A stretch of 64,000 nucleotides of DNA from Zoogloea sp. (GCF_017302315.1 NZ_JAFLDT010000003.1:62001-126000); one strand, 5' to 3'. Positions 36,454-45,740 are shown, counted from the stretch's first letter. Translations and numbers: made by a program. Notes: generated from the sequence alone by a model not told the origin.

Positions 36454-37863
36454 TCAATCCTGGCGATAGGGCTCGAAGTAGCTGCGGTCGGCGTCGATGG
36501 ACAGGCTCCGCCCCATCGCCGGGAAGGCCCGCTGCGAGCAGTGATCCCGCTCGCACACCTTGCAGCCGGCGCCGATGGGCGTGGCGGCCTCGGGGGTGTT
36601 GAGGTCCAACCCGCGGGAGTAGATCAGCCGGTCCGCGTGGCGCAGGTCGCAGCCCAGGCCAATGGAGAAGGTCTTCTCCGGAGCGCCATAGGCGCCGGCT
36701 TCCCGGGAAGTGGTGCGGGCGATCCACAGGTAACGGCGACCGTCGGGCATGGCGGCAATCTGGGTGAAGATGCGCCCCGGTGAGGTGAAGGCCTCGTACA
36801 CGTTCCACAGGGGGCAGGTGCCGCCGATGCGCGAGAAGTGGAAATCGGTGGCGGATTGACGTTTGGAGATGTTGCCGGCCCGGTCCACGCGGATGAAAAA
36901 GAAGGGTACGCCGCGGGCAGCAGGGCGCTGGAGGGTGGACAGGCGGTGGCAGACCGTCTCGAAGCCCACGCCAAACTGCCTTTCCAGCAGGCCAATGTCG
37001 TAGCGGAGCGTCTCGGCGGCCTTCAGGAAGCGGCTGTAGGGCAGCACCAGCGCGCCGGCAAAGTAGCTGGCGAGGCCGATGCGGGCGAGGGCGCGGGATT
37101 CTTCCAGGGCAAAGCTGCTTTCGCTCGCCAGTCCGTCGATGAGGCTGCCGGCCTCGAGAAAGGCGATCTGGGTGGCGAGCTGGAAGGCCTGCTGCCCCCA
37201 CTGGAGGCGCGAGGACAGGCGCAGCACCCGGGCGGCGCTGTCATAGCTGCGCTGGGCGCCACCGTCGTCCTTGTCGATGGCGACCCGCACCCCGTGCCCG
37301 GACTCCAGGCGCTGGGTGAGGGCGGCGACCAGATCCCTGCCTTCGCCACAGGATTCAAAGATCGATTCGGCCAGGCGGTCGAGTTCGTCGATGTGGTTGT
37401 GGCGGGCGTAGAAGAAATCCCGCACCTCCTCGTAGGGCATGGGGGCCGGGCGAAACGTGCCGCTGCGATCATCGCCGAGCCGGATGGACAGTGCCTCGGT
37501 GCGCTCGCGCTGGTCCCGCAGGCCCCGATCCAGGGCGATCAGCGTGCGCGCCACGGCGGGCATGTTGGCCGCCAGCTCGCGGATCTCGGCGGTGGACACC
37601 GGAGTCTCGCCGGGGGCGGACAGGAAGACTTCGCGCAGGTCTGCGATGAGACGGGCTTCGTCGTCCTCGGAGAACTGCTGGACATCGACGCCGAACACGG
37701 CGTTGAGCTTGAGCAGCACCGGCACGCTGAGGGGGCGCTGGTTCTGCTCGAGCTGATTGAGGTAGCTGGGGGAGAGCTCGAGGGCCCGGGCCAGGGCAAC
37801 CTGGGTGAGGCCCCGCTCTTCACGAAAGCGTCGCAGACGGATGCCCATGAAGGTCTTCTTCAC
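36454..37863 (-). CDS. XRE/IrrE-type short-chain acyl-CoA regulator of propionate genes
   Basis: A 469-residue protein. The N-terminal HTH (about 8-65, LTQVALARALELSPSYLNQL) is followed by a long region containing an IrrE/ImmA-like part (RHNHIDELDRLAE and QLATQIAFLE), and a C-terminal DUF2083-type domain with Cys motifs (GGTCPLWNVYEAF, GCKVCERDHCSQRAFP). This architecture is that of RamB/ScfR/PrpQ regulators, which sense acyl-CoA and control acetate or propionate genes. It is divergent from prpC with a 174-bp gap full of TTCGCAA repeats, so activation or repression of prpC-acnD-prpF-prpB is the natural inference. Confidence 0.88.
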   Translation of the reverse strand: MKKTFMGIRLRRFREERGLTQVALARALELSPSYLNQLEQNQRPLSVPVLLKLNAVFGVDVQQFSEDDEARLIADLREVFLSAPGETPVSTAEIRELAANMPAVARTLIALDRGLRDQRERTEALSIRLGDDRSGTFRPAPMPYEEVRDFFYARHNHIDELDRLAESIFESCGEGRDLVAALTQRLESGHGVRVAIDKDDGGAQRSYDSAARVLRLSSRLQWGQQAFQLATQIAFLEAGSLIDGLASESSFALEESRALARIGLASYFAGALVLPYSRFLKAAETLRYDIGLLERQFGVGFETVCHRLSTLQRPAARGVPFFFIRVDRAGNISKRQSATDFHFSRIGGTCPLWNVYEAFTSPGRIFTQIAAMPDGRRYLWIARTTSREAGAYGAPEKTFSIGLGCDLRHADRLIYSRGLDLNTPEAATPIGAGCKVCERDHCSQRAFPAMGRSLSIDADRSYFEPYRQD

Positions 37864-37898
37864 CGGGTGCTCCTCTCTTGAGTTTGGATGAATGGCAT

Positions 37899-37990
37899 GT
37901 TCGCAATATTCGCAATTTCGCAGGATCGTGTTCGCAACGCTTCGCCTTTTTAGTTCTCGTCACTGCGGTCAGGGTGCGTATATTGCGAAC
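37899..37990. promoter_or_regulatory. TTCGCAA operator array between regulator and prpC
   Basis: GTTCGCAAT at 37899, ATTCGCAAT at 37908, TTTCGCAGG near 37916, GTTCGCAAC at 37930, GCTTCGCC at 37939 and the inverted ATTGCGAAC at 37982 lie in the shared promoter region. RamB/PrpQ-type regulators are known to bind TTTGCAAA-like motifs, so these are probable sites for the divergent regulator. A run of direct copies plus one inverted copy suggests cooperative binding. Confidence 0.65.
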
Positions 37991-38037
37991 TCCTCAAGAC
38001 AAGCGCAAGCCCTAGCCGGATTGCATAGGAGACAGGA

Positions 38038-39192
38038 ATGAACACACCACAAGAGTCCTCATTCAAGCCCAAGAAGTCGGTGGCCCTCTCGGGCATCACC
38101 GCCGGCAACACCGCCCTGTGCACCGTGGGCAAGAGCGGAAATGACCTGCACTACCGGGGTTACGACATCCTCGACATCGCCGAGCGCTGCCAGTTCGAAG
38201 AGGTGGCCCACCTGCTGGTGCATGGCAAGCTGCCGACCCGGGCGGAGCTGAAGGCCTACAAAGCCAAGCTCAAGGCCATGCGCGGACTGCCGACGAACGT
38301 CAAGGAGGCCCTGGAATGCCTGCCGGCGTCTGCCCATCCGATGGACGTGATGCGCACCGGGGTATCTGCGCTGGGCTGCGCCCTGCCGGAGAAAGACGAC
38401 CACAACATCCCGGGCGCTCGGGACATCGCCGATCGCCTGATGGCCTCCCTGGGGTCCATGCTGCTCTACTGGTACCACTGGTCCACCAACGGCAAGCGCA
38501 TCGATGTGGAGACGGACGACGACTCCATCGGCGCGCATTTCCTGCACCTGCTGCACGGGCAGAAGCCCTCGGCCCTGTGGGAGCGTGCCATGCACACCTC
38601 CCTGATCCTCTACGCCGAGCACGAATTCAACGCATCCACCTTCACCGGCCGGGTCATCGCCGGTACAGGGTCGGACATCTACTCGGCCATCACCGGCGCC
38701 ATCGGCGCGCTGCGCGGCCCCAAGCACGGGGGCGCCAACGAGGTGGCCTTCGAGATCCAGAAGCGTTACGACAGCCCGGATGAAGCCGAGGCCGACATCC
38801 GTCGCCGCGTGGAGGCCAAGGAGGTGGTGATTGGTTTCGGCCACCCGGTCTATACCGTGTCCGACCCCCGTAACGAGGTGATCAAGGGGGTCGCGGCCGA
38901 ACTGTCGGTGGATGCAGGCTCCACCAAGATGTACGACATCGCCGCCCGCCTGGAAGCCGTGATGTGGGAAGTCAAGCAGATGTTCCCCAACCTGGACTGG
39001 TTCAGCGCCGTGAGCTACCACATGATGGGCGTCCCGACGGCCATGTTCACCCCGCTCTTCGTGATCGCCCGCACCTCTGGCTGGGCGGCACACATCATCG
39101 AGCAGCGCATCGACAACAAGATCATCCGACCGAGCGCGAACTATGTCGGGCCGGAAGACCGGGTCTTCGTGCCCATTGAGCAGCGCCAGTAA
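38038..39192 (+). CDS. prpC: 2-Methylcitrate synthase
   Basis: A 384-residue enzyme of the citrate synthase family that condenses propionyl-CoA and oxaloacetate. Motifs include the N-terminal GLAGITAG-like segment ([16 protein letters not shown]), the catalytic His in the GPKHGGANE region, a second His in FGHPVYT, and the Asp/Arg region near [15 protein letters not shown]. The short length and SGITAG start are typical of PrpC rather than GltA. It is the first gene of the methylcitrate operon. Confidence 0.93.
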   Translation: MNTPQESSFKPKKSVALSGITAGNTALCTVGKSGNDLHYRGYDILDIAERCQFEEVAHLLVHGKLPTRAELKAYKAKLKAMRGLPTNVKEALECLPASAHPMDVMRTGVSALGCALPEKDDHNIPGARDIADRLMASLGSMLLYWYHWSTNGKRIDVETDDDSIGAHFLHLLHGQKPSALWERAMHTSLILYAEHEFNASTFTGRVIAGTGSDIYSAITGAIGALRGPKHGGANEVAFEIQKRYDSPDEAEADIRRRVEAKEVVIGFGHPVYTVSDPRNEVIKGVAAELSVDAGSTKMYDIAARLEAVMWEVKQMFPNLDWFSAVSYHMMGVPTAMFTPLFVIARTSGWAAHIIEQRIDNKIIRPSANYVGPEDRVFVPIEQRQ

Positions 39193-39205
39193 GGGCCAGG
39201 TCACC

Positions 39206-41824
39206 ATGAACACTGCTTACCGCAAATTCCTGCCCGGCACCCGGCTGGACTACTTCGACACCCGTGCCGCCATCGACGCCATCCGCCCGGGCGCCTATGA
39301 CGGGCTGCCCTATGTCGCCCGCGTTCTGGCGGAACAACTGGTCCGCCGCTGCGACCCGGCCATGCTGACCGATGCGCTGGTGCAGATCATCGAGGGCCGG
39401 CGTGACATGGACTTCCCCTGGTACCCGGCCCGGGTGGTCTGCCATGACATCCTCGGCCAGACCGCGCTGGTGGACCTCGCTGGCCTGCGCGACGCCATTG
39501 CAGACCAGGGTGGCGATCCGGCCAAGGTCAATCCGGTGGTGCCCACCCAGCTCATCGTCGATCACTCTCTGGCGGTAGAATACGGCGGCTTCGATCCGGA
39601 GGCCTTCGCCAAGAACCGGGCGGTGGAAGACCGTCGCAATGAAGACCGCTTCCATTTCATCGAATGGACCAAGCGGTCCTTCGAGAATGTGGATGTGATC
39701 CCGGCGGGCAACGGCATCATGCACCAGATCAACCTGGAGAAAATGTCGCCGGTGATCCAGGTCCGGGACGGGGTCGCCTTTCCCGACACCTGTGTGGGCA
39801 CCGACAGTCATACGCCCCATGTGGACGCCCTGGGTGTGATCGCCATCGGCGTAGGGGGCCTCGAAGCGGAGACCGTCATGCTGGGCCGGGCGTCGATGAT
39901 GCGCCTGCCCGATATCGTCGGGGTGAGGCTGACGGGTACCCGTCAGCCCGGCATCACCGCCACCGACATCGTGCTGGCGCTCACCGAGTTCCTGCGCCAG
40001 GAGCGGGTCGTCGGTGCGTGGGTGGAGTTTTTTGGCGAAGGGGCCGACAGCCTGTCCATCGGCGACCGGGCCACCATCTCCAACATGTGCCCGGAGTACG
40101 GCGCCACCGCCGCCATGTTCTACATCGATGCGCAGACCATCGACTACCTGAAGCTGACCGGCCGCACGCCGGAGCAGGTTGCGCTGGTCGAGCTGTACGC
40201 AAAGACCACCGGCCTGTGGGCCGAAGCGCTGAAGACGGCGGAGTACGAGCGGGTGCTGGAGTTCGACTTGACGTCGGTGGTGCGCAACATGGCCGGGCCG
40301 TCCAACCCCCACAAACGCCTGCCGACCTCGGCACTGACGCAGCGTGGCATCGCTGGCCCGGTCAAGCTGGAAATGGCTCGGGCGGAAGAATATGAGGGCC
40401 TGCTGCCCGACGGCGCGGTGATCATCGCCGCCATCACCAGCTGCACCAACACGTCCAACCCGCGTAACGTGGTCGCCGCCGGCTTGCTGGCCCGTAACGC
40501 CAACGCTCTGGGCCTTGTCCGCAAGCCCTGGGTCAAGACTTCCTTTGCGCCGGGCTCAAAGGTGGCCAGGCTGTATCTGGAAGAGGCGGGCCTGCTCTCC
40601 GAACTCGAGAAGCTCGGCTTCGGCATCGTCGGCTACGCCTGCACCACCTGCAACGGCATGTCCGGGGCCCTGGATCCGGCGATCCAGCGGGAGATCATCG
40701 AGCGCGACCTCTACGCCACCGCCGTATTGTCCGGCAACCGCAACTTCGACGGGCGCATCCACCCCTATGCCAAGCAAGCCTTCCTGGCCTCGCCGCCCCT
40801 GGTGGTGGCCTACGCCATTGCCGGCACGATGCGCTTCGACATCGAGCAGGATGTGCTCGCCGTGGTGGACGGCAGGGAGATCCGCCTGAAGGAGCTGTGG
40901 CCATCCGACGAGGAGATCGACGCCATCGTCGCCCGCGCCGTCAAGCCCGAGCAGTTCCGCCAGACCTACGAACCGATGTTTGCCCCCCGCCGGAATGAGG
41001 GCACGGCCATCAGCCCCCTCTACGCCTGGCGCCCACGGTCCACCTACATCCGCCGCCCGCCCTACTGGGAGGGCATGCTGGCCGCCGAGCGGACCCTGCA
41101 GGGCATGCGGCCCCTGGCCATCCTGCCGGACAACATCACCACCGACCATCTGTCGCCGTCCAACGCCATTCTTCCCGATTCGGCGGCCGGCGAATACCTG
41201 GCGAAGATGGGCCTGCCGGAGGAGGACTTCAACTCCTACGCCACCCATCGGGGCGATCACATGACCGCCCAGCGTGCCACCTTTGCCAACCCGACCCTCA
41301 GGAACGAGATGGTGCGCAATGCCGATGGCAGCGTCCGCGCGGGCTCTCTGGCGCGGGTCGAGCCGGAAGGGCAGGTGATGCGCATGTGGGAAGCCATCGA
41401 AACCTACATGCTGCGCCTGCAGCCCCTGATCATCATCGCCGGGGCCGACTATGGCCAGGGCTCGTCCCGGGACTGGGCGGCCAAGGGCGTACGCCTGGCC
41501 GGGGTGGAGGCCATCGTGGCGGAAGGCTTCGAACGCATCCACCGGACCAATCTGGTGGGCATGGGCGTGCTGCCGCTGGAGTTCAAGCCCGGCACCACCC
41601 GCCTGACGCTGGGCCTGGATGGCACCGAAACCTATGATGTGGTCGGCGTGCGCCAGCCACGCACCGACCTGACCCTGGTGATCCACCGCCGGAACGGGCA
41701 GACCATCGAGCTGCCCGTCACCTGCCGGCTGGACACGGCCGAGGAAGTCTCGATCTACGAAGCCGGCGGCGTCCTGCAGCGTTTCGCCCAGGACTTCCTG
41801 GCTACTGAAAAGGAAACCGCCTGA
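39206..41824 (+). CDS. acnD: Fe/S-dependent 2-methylisocitrate dehydratase AcnD
   Basis: An 872-residue aconitase-family protein. The Fe-S ligand cysteines are in ITSCTNTSNP and YACTTCNG. FPDTCVGTDSHTPH and the C-terminal swivel motif GADYGQGSSRDWAAKG are also present. AcnD dehydrates 2-methylcitrate to an isomer of 2-methylaconitate that needs PrpF. The ATG at 39206 follows AAGGGCCAGG and is preferred over an upstream extension inside prpC. The adjacent prpF, overlapping by one base, fixes the identity as AcnD. Confidence 0.93.
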   Translation: MNTAYRKFLPGTRLDYFDTRAAIDAIRPGAYDGLPYVARVLAEQLVRRCDPAMLTDALVQIIEGRRDMDFPWYPARVVCHDILGQTALVDLAGLRDAIADQGGDPAKVNPVVPTQLIVDHSLAVEYGGFDPEAFAKNRAVEDRRNEDRFHFIEWTKRSFENVDVIPAGNGIMHQINLEKMSPVIQVRDGVAFPDTCVGTDSHTPHVDALGVIAIGVGGLEAETVMLGRASMMRLPDIVGVRLTGTRQPGITATDIVLALTEFLRQERVVGAWVEFFGEGADSLSIGDRATISNMCPEYGATAAMFYIDAQTIDYLKLTGRTPEQVALVELYAKTTGLWAEALKTAEYERVLEFDLTSVVRNMAGPSNPHKRLPTSALTQRGIAGPVKLEMARAEEYEGLLPDGAVIIAAITSCTNTSNPRNVVAAGLLARNANALGLVRKPWVKTSFAPGSKVARLYLEEAGLLSELEKLGFGIVGYACTTCNGMSGALDPAIQREIIERDLYATAVLSGNRNFDGRIHPYAKQAFLASPPLVVAYAIAGTMRFDIEQDVLAVVDGREIRLKELWPSDEEIDAIVARAVKPEQFRQTYEPMFAPRRNEGTAISPLYAWRPRSTYIRRPPYWEGMLAAERTLQGMRPLAILPDNITTDHLSPSNAILPDSAAGEYLAKMGLPEEDFNSYATHRGDHMTAQRATFANPTLRNEMVRNADGSVRAGSLARVEPEGQVMRMWEAIETYMLRLQPLIIIAGADYGQGSSRDWAAKGVRLAGVEAIVAEGFERIHRTNLVGMGVLPLEFKPGTTRLTLGLDGTETYDVVGVRQPRTDLTLVIHRRNGQTIELPVTCRLDTAEEVSIYEAGGVLQRFAQDFLATEKETA

Positions 41825-43011
41825 TGAGCGCTGCCCCCCAGATCCGCATTCCAGCCACCTACATGCGCGGTGGCACCAGCAAGGGAGTGTTCTTCCGGCT
41901 GGACGACCTGCCGGAATCCTGTCGCGTGCCGGGCAAGGCCCGTGACCGCCTGTTCCAGCGCGTGATCGGCAGCCCCGACCCCTATGCCACCCATATCGAC
42001 GGCATGGGCGGGGCCACCTCAAGCACCAGCAAGTGCGTGATCCTGTCCCGCAGCACACGGCCGGATCACGATGTGGACTACCTCTATGGGCAGGTCTCCA
42101 TCGACAAGGACTTTGTAGACTGGAGCGGTAACTGCGGCAACCTGTCCACCGCCGCCGGCGCCTTCGCCCTCCACGCCGGGCTGATGGATCCGGCGCGCGT
42201 CCCCCACGACGGCGTCTGCGTGGTGAAGATCTGGCAAGCCAACATCGGCAAGACCATCATCGCCCACGTGCCGGTGAGGGCGGGGCAGGTCCAGGAAACG
42301 GGCGATTTCGAGCTCGACGGGGTGAGTTTTCCCGCCGCCGAGATCGTGCTGGAGTTCGTCGATCCGTCAGATGAGGGGGAGGAGGGCGGTGCCCTGTTCC
42401 CCACCGGCAGGACCGTGGATGAGCTGGAAGTACCGGGCGTCGGCAGCTTCAAGGCAACGATGATCTCGGCCGGCATTCCGACCGTGTTCGTCAATGCCGC
42501 CGAGATCGGCCACACCGGCACCGAGCTGCGCGAAGCCATCAATGGCGACCCGGCTGCCCTGGCCCGCTTCGAGGCGATCCGTGTGGCCGGCGCCCTGCGC
42601 ATGGGTCTGATCAAGACGCCCGAAGAGGCTGCCACCCGCCAGCACACCCCCAAGATCGCCTTCGTCGCGCCCCCCCGGGACTACGTTTCCTCATCGGGCA
42701 GGTCGATCAAGGCCGACGAGGTGGACCTGCTGGTGCGCGCCCTGTCGATGGGCAAGCTGCACCACGCGATGATGGGGACGGCCGCGGTCGCCATCGGCAC
42801 GGCGGCAGCCATCCCCGGCACCCTGGTCAATCTGGCGGCCGGCGGGGGGGAGCGCACCGCCGTGCGCTTCGGCCACCCCTCCGGCACCCTGCGCGTGGGC
42901 GCCGAAGCCCGTCTGGTGGACGGCACATGGACAGTCACCAAGGCCATCATGAGCCGCAGTGCGCGGATTCTGATGGAAGGCTGGGTCCGCGTGCCCGGCG
43001 ACGCATTCTGA
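41824..43011 (+). CDS. prpF: 2-Methylaconitate cis-trans isomerase PrpF
   Basis: A 395-residue PrpF-family protein beginning IPATYMRGGTSKGVFF, with DWSGNCGNLSTAAGAFA and the C-terminal GHPSGTLRVGAEA, all characteristic. It isomerises the AcnD product so that it can be hydrated to 2-methylisocitrate. TGATG links it to acnD, indicating translational coupling. Confidence 0.94.
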   Translation: MSAAPQIRIPATYMRGGTSKGVFFRLDDLPESCRVPGKARDRLFQRVIGSPDPYATHIDGMGGATSSTSKCVILSRSTRPDHDVDYLYGQVSIDKDFVDWSGNCGNLSTAAGAFALHAGLMDPARVPHDGVCVVKIWQANIGKTIIAHVPVRAGQVQETGDFELDGVSFPAAEIVLEFVDPSDEGEEGGALFPTGRTVDELEVPGVGSFKATMISAGIPTVFVNAAEIGHTGTELREAINGDPAALARFEAIRVAGALRMGLIKTPEEAATRQHTPKIAFVAPPRDYVSSSGRSIKADEVDLLVRALSMGKLHHAMMGTAAVAIGTAAAIPGTLVNLAAGGGERTAVRFGHPSGTLRVGAEARLVDGTWTVTKAIMSRSARILMEGWVRVPGDAF

Positions 43012-43025
43012 GCAAGGATTTCAAC

Positions 43026-43886
43026 ATGTCTTCCCGCAAGAAACTCAAGGAACTGGTGGCCGCCAAGCGTGGCGTCATCGTCCCCGGTGCTTTCAATGCC
43101 CTTTCGGCACGCGTCATCGCCGACCTGGGCTTCGAAGCCCTCTACATCACCGGCGCCGGCGTGACCAACATGTGGTTCGGCATGCCCGACCAGGGCTTCA
43201 TGGGCCTGGCCGAAATTGCCGACCACACCGCGCGCATCCGCGATGCCGTCGAGCTACCGCTGCTGGTGGATGCCGATACCGGCTTTGGCAACGCCCTCAA
43301 CGTGTATCACACGGTGCGCACCCTGGAGCGTGCCGGCGCCGACTGCATCCAGCTCGAAGACCAGGTGGCGCCCAAGCGTTGCGGGCACTTTGCCGGCAAA
43401 GACGTGATCTCCACCGAAGAGGCGGTGAGCAAGATCAAGGCTGCCGTGGATGCGCGCCGGGATCCGGATTTTCTGGTCATGGCACGCACCGACGCCGCCG
43501 CCGTCCATGGCTTCGAGGCCGCGGTGGAGCGGGCCCAGCAGTTCGCCGAGGCCGGTGCCGACATCCTGTTTGTCGAGGCAGTCACCACAGCCGAAGAGAT
43601 CCGGGCCCTCCCGCAGCGCCTGGCTACGCCGCAGCTGATGAACATGGTCATTGGCGGCAGGACGCCGATCTTCAACGCCGCGGAGCTCGGCGAGCTCGGC
43701 TTCGGCATCGTCCTCTACGCCAACGCCGCGCTGCAGGGCGCGGTGATGGGCATGCAGAAAGCCCTGGGCGTGCTGCGTGACGACAAGGAGATCCTTGAAT
43801 CCGGCGGCCTGGTGACACCCTTTGCAGAGCGCCAGCGCCTGGTGGGCAAACCGGGCTGGGACAAGCTCGAAAAACGCTACATCTGA
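43026..43886 (+). CDS. prpB: Methylisocitrate lyase (isocitrate lyase/PEP mutase superfamily)
   Basis: A 286-residue enzyme with the superfamily motifs PLLVDADTGFGN, QLEDQVAPKRCGH (active-site Cys in KRCGH) and VMARTDAAAV. It would split 2-methylisocitrate to pyruvate and succinate. In many operons prpB comes first; here it is last, 14 bp after prpF. Sequence alone cannot fully exclude a related lyase such as dimethylmalate lyase, but no other prpB is in the operon. Confidence 0.8.
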   Translation: MSSRKKLKELVAAKRGVIVPGAFNALSARVIADLGFEALYITGAGVTNMWFGMPDQGFMGLAEIADHTARIRDAVELPLLVDADTGFGNALNVYHTVRTLERAGADCIQLEDQVAPKRCGHFAGKDVISTEEAVSKIKAAVDARRDPDFLVMARTDAAAVHGFEAAVERAQQFAEAGADILFVEAVTTAEEIRALPQRLATPQLMNMVIGGRTPIFNAAELGELGFGIVLYANAALQGAVMGMQKALGVLRDDKEILESGGLVTPFAERQRLVGKPGWDKLEKRYI

Positions 43887-43891
43887 TCGCA

Positions 43892-43925
43892 GCGGATTGC
43901 CGGGTGATCGAGCCCGGCAATCCGC
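43892..43925 (+). terminator. Strong hairpin after the prp operon
   Basis: GCGGATTGCCGGG and CCCGGCAATCCGC form a perfect 13-bp stem with an 8-base loop, beginning 5 bases after the prpB stop. There is no T run, so it may work with Rho or protect the mRNA end. Confidence 0.7.
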
Positions 43926-44013
43926 AAATCGATCCACGGTTTCGCCGCCGAACCAATTTCTTCTCTCCCTAGCGGGTCTCTCCAGGACCTGGGTTCGTGC
44001 GGCTCTTTTGTTC

Positions 44014-44049
44014 GCTCCTTCCGAAGGGGATCAGCCATTCGGAAGGAGC
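44014..44049 (+). promoter_or_regulatory. Hairpin enclosing the ribosome site of the GntR gene
   Basis: GCTCCTTCCGAA and TTCGGAAGGAGC form a perfect 12-bp inverted repeat with a 12-base loop. The 3' arm contains GGAAGGAG, which ends about 14 bases before ATG 44063. It may be a GntR operator (inverted repeat), a translational control hairpin, or both. Confidence 0.5.
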
Positions 44050-44062
44050 AGGGTGCCAGAAA

Positions 44063-44608
44063 ATGGGAATCAAGATGACCACGCCGGAGATTGAATCCAT
44101 TCCACGTCCGAAAGCGCTATTTGAGGCCATCGCTGATCGATTGCGTAGTCGGATCCTGAGTCACGAGATCCCTCCCGGCGCCGCGATTGATGAAAGCGCG
44201 GTGGCCCGAGAGCTTGGAGTCAGCCGCACACCCGTACGGGAGGCCATCAAAGTACTGGCCCGGGATGGCCTCGTCACCGTCGCCCACAGACGATCCAACC
44301 ACTGCTTGGTCACCGAGTTCAGTGCATGCGAGCTGGGAGATCTGCTCAGGATCACGGAGCACCTCGAAGCGTTCCATCATGACTGGGAGACCAATCCCTT
44401 CGTGCAGGAACTGTTGCAGCGCATGACGGACAAGATCCACCTTGCCCTTGGCCCGAGCTTCCTGATGGCGGATCTCGATGCGAAGCAGGCGCTGCACCGG
44501 AAAGGTGCCGACACCCCTCCGGCAGCCCATGCGTCCAAAAAGGCACTGGCCGACTACTTCGCGTGGCGACGACTTGAAGTCGCAAAGCGCGTGATGAAGA
44601 CCCCCTGA
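44063..44608 (+). CDS. GntR-family regulator with short effector domain
   Basis: About 181 residues. The N-terminal GntR winged helix (about 15-80: LFEAIADRLRSRILSHEIPPG, with ELGVSRTPVREAIKVL as recognition helix region) is typical of the FadR branch. The C-terminal part is only about 90 residues, shorter than the usual FCD domain, and ends in a basic tail. ATG 44063 or 44075 is likelier than the upstream 43997. The gene is the last host gene before the prophage. Its position after prp may be chance, because a strong hairpin separates them. Confidence 0.8.
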   Translation: MGIKMTTPEIESIPRPKALFEAIADRLRSRILSHEIPPGAAIDESAVARELGVSRTPVREAIKVLARDGLVTVAHRRSNHCLVTEFSACELGDLLRITEHLEAFHHDWETNPFVQELLQRMTDKIHLALGPSFLMADLDAKQALHRKGADTPPAAHASKKALADYFAWRRLEVAKRVMKTP

Positions 44609-44790
44609 GCACCGGGGCTATCCGGCACGGCGCGGAACACCTGCAAAGGATCGCTCGCTGGATCAATCGGACCACGCGCATTACCGGATCGCTCGATCAA
44701 GCATGTCGGTACATAAGGGTAGTGCAACGGATATCGGCGCCCTGAGCACAGGATTGATCATGAAGGGAGCCAGGAGGCTTATTTCACCCG
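44609..44790. other. Host intergenic region before prophage 1
   Basis: There is no credible gene or RNA. GGATCGCTCG occurs twice (near 44648 and 44688). The right end leads into the left host half of the attachment site. Confidence 0.6.
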
Positions 44791-45177
44791 TTACTTCAAC
44801 TTCTGAAAATTACTGGGTGCAGATTGTTGATAGGGCATGCTCTGAGAGGCGCTAGCCTCCTGGCTTTGCCCCGTATCAATAACCATTGCGCATGCCGTAA
44901 TACTGGATGCCGCCATTCTAGCGGCGATCCTCTCCCATGCTCTCCGGGTCTCCGGAGTCTTGGCGCGAGCTGCGCCACACTCCGCTAGGACTTCCCCCGC
45001 CTCGACCCCCAAAAGCTCGGCAAGCCTGACTGCTTGATCGTCGTCTGGTGCTCGCCTTCCTACTCTCCAGTCTGAAACTGCTGCTCTCGTTACGCCTATT
45101 TTCCGGGCGGTTTCGCTGTCGTTCTTCGATAGTCCGCGGTTTATCGCGTCGTCAAGGTATCGGCTGATGGGCTTCAT
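44791..45177 (-). CDS. Prophage 1 HTH repressor-type protein (DUF3693-like)
   Basis: 128 residues. The N-terminal helix-turn-helix (about 15-60, TARKIGVTRAAVSDWRVG) is followed by an Ala/Arg-rich region (TRRAWERIAARMAAS) and a weakly hydrophobic stretch. It parallels the prophage 2 protein at 52501 in arrangement and in the ETRRAWERIA / EARRNYWRAL segment, as in DUF3693-type inovirus proteins. ATG 45177 has GGAGGC in front. The last residues APSNFQKLK are encoded by the att core and 10 bases of host DNA, so the tail depends on integration. It is leftward, opposite to all other phage 1 genes, and faces an operator region. Confidence 0.82.
   Translation of the reverse strand: MKPISRYLDDAINRGLSKNDSETARKIGVTRAAVSDWRVGRRAPDDDQAVRLAELLGVEAGEVLAECGAARAKTPETRRAWERIAARMAASSITACAMVIDTGQSQEASASQSMPYQQSAPSNFQKLK
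44801..44818. other. Attachment core 1 (host / prophage 1 left junction)
   Basis: TTCTGAAAATTACTGGGT, identical over 18 bp to core 2. To its left, host sequence TTCAAC extends the left arm to match the inverse of the sequence right of core 3. It lies inside the 3' end of the prophage 1 repressor gene. Confidence 0.8.
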
Positions 45178-45204
45178 GCTGCCTCCGTTGGTCATAGGTC
45201 GACA

Positions 45205-45280
45205 GTATTTTGTACGCGGCCTATTGACAAGTTGTCCGCGGTGCGCGTACCGTTCGGACTGTACGCACTCCGCGTACTTT
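45205..45280. promoter_or_regulatory. Prophage 1 repressor/early gene operator region
   Basis: GTACGCGG at 45212, GCGTAC at 45245 and the perfect pair GTACGC / GCGTAC (45261-45277, 5-base gap) lie between divergent genes. A TTGACA hexamer at about 45224 could be the -35 of the rightward promoter. The repeats are likely binding sites of the adjacent HTH protein. Confidence 0.55.
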
Positions 45281-45294
45281 CGATGGGAGTCGAT

Positions 45295-45444
45295 ATGTAC
45301 AAAATTTTCATCCGGGAACTTCGGGACCGCGAAGAGGTGCGGCGTCTTAAGCACTTTCGCATGGTCGCTTATGCGGAACGTGGTCTTAATGACAATCTCC
45401 GAGAGGATCTTTTTGCCCTTGGTGGCATGGCGGCCGAGTGGTAA
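45295..45444 (+). CDS. Prophage 1 small early protein, 49 aa
   Basis: No family is recognised. It is a short, charged, helical protein (MYKIFIRELRDREEVRRLKH...) with GGGAG directly before the ATG; ATG 45283 is a longer alternative. It is the first rightward gene after the operator and lies 2 bases before the next one. Confidence 0.55.
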   Translation: MYKIFIRELRDREEVRRLKHFRMVAYAERGLNDNLREDLFALGGMAAEW

Positions 45445-45446
45445 TC

Positions 45447-45740
45447 ATGTCCTCCAAAAAATCTATTGCTGAACAGCGCCTGCTTGATGCCTTTTCCGTC
45501 GCGAGAGAGAGAGTTATCAAGCGTTATTCCAAGTCCGATTTCACGACGCGGCAGGAACTCCCCATGCTTCCCCCTGGCATGCCTGTCGCGTCACCCCTCT
45601 TTACCTTCGTTTCCATTCCGGAGAATTTCGTTTCCGCTGTGAATGAAGCGCATGCGGTCTATTGCCTCGAAAGCGGCGAAAACATGCCCCTTCATGAATT
45701 CCTCGGCCTCGTGGTTATTGCTGGATTGGAGGACTTCTAA
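45447..45740 (+). CDS. Prophage 1 early protein, 97 aa, unknown
   Basis: A soluble protein (MSSKKSIAEQRLLDAF...) with a Pro-rich middle (LPMLPPGMPVASPLF) and a helical C-terminus. No family is recognised. GTG 45438 is an alternative start. Its stop overlaps the next ATG by one base, so it belongs to the early operon of replication genes. Confidence 0.6.
   Translation: MSSKKSIAEQRLLDAFSVARERVIKRYSKSDFTTRQELPMLPPGMPVASPLFTFVSIPENFVSAVNEAHAVYCLESGENMPLHEFLGLVVIAGLEDF

Noticed and set aside
44790-44820. Integration into a tRNA gene or the canonical dif site
   Set aside because: No tRNA structure is visible at either border, and the core does not contain the usual dif arm TTATGTTAAAT.
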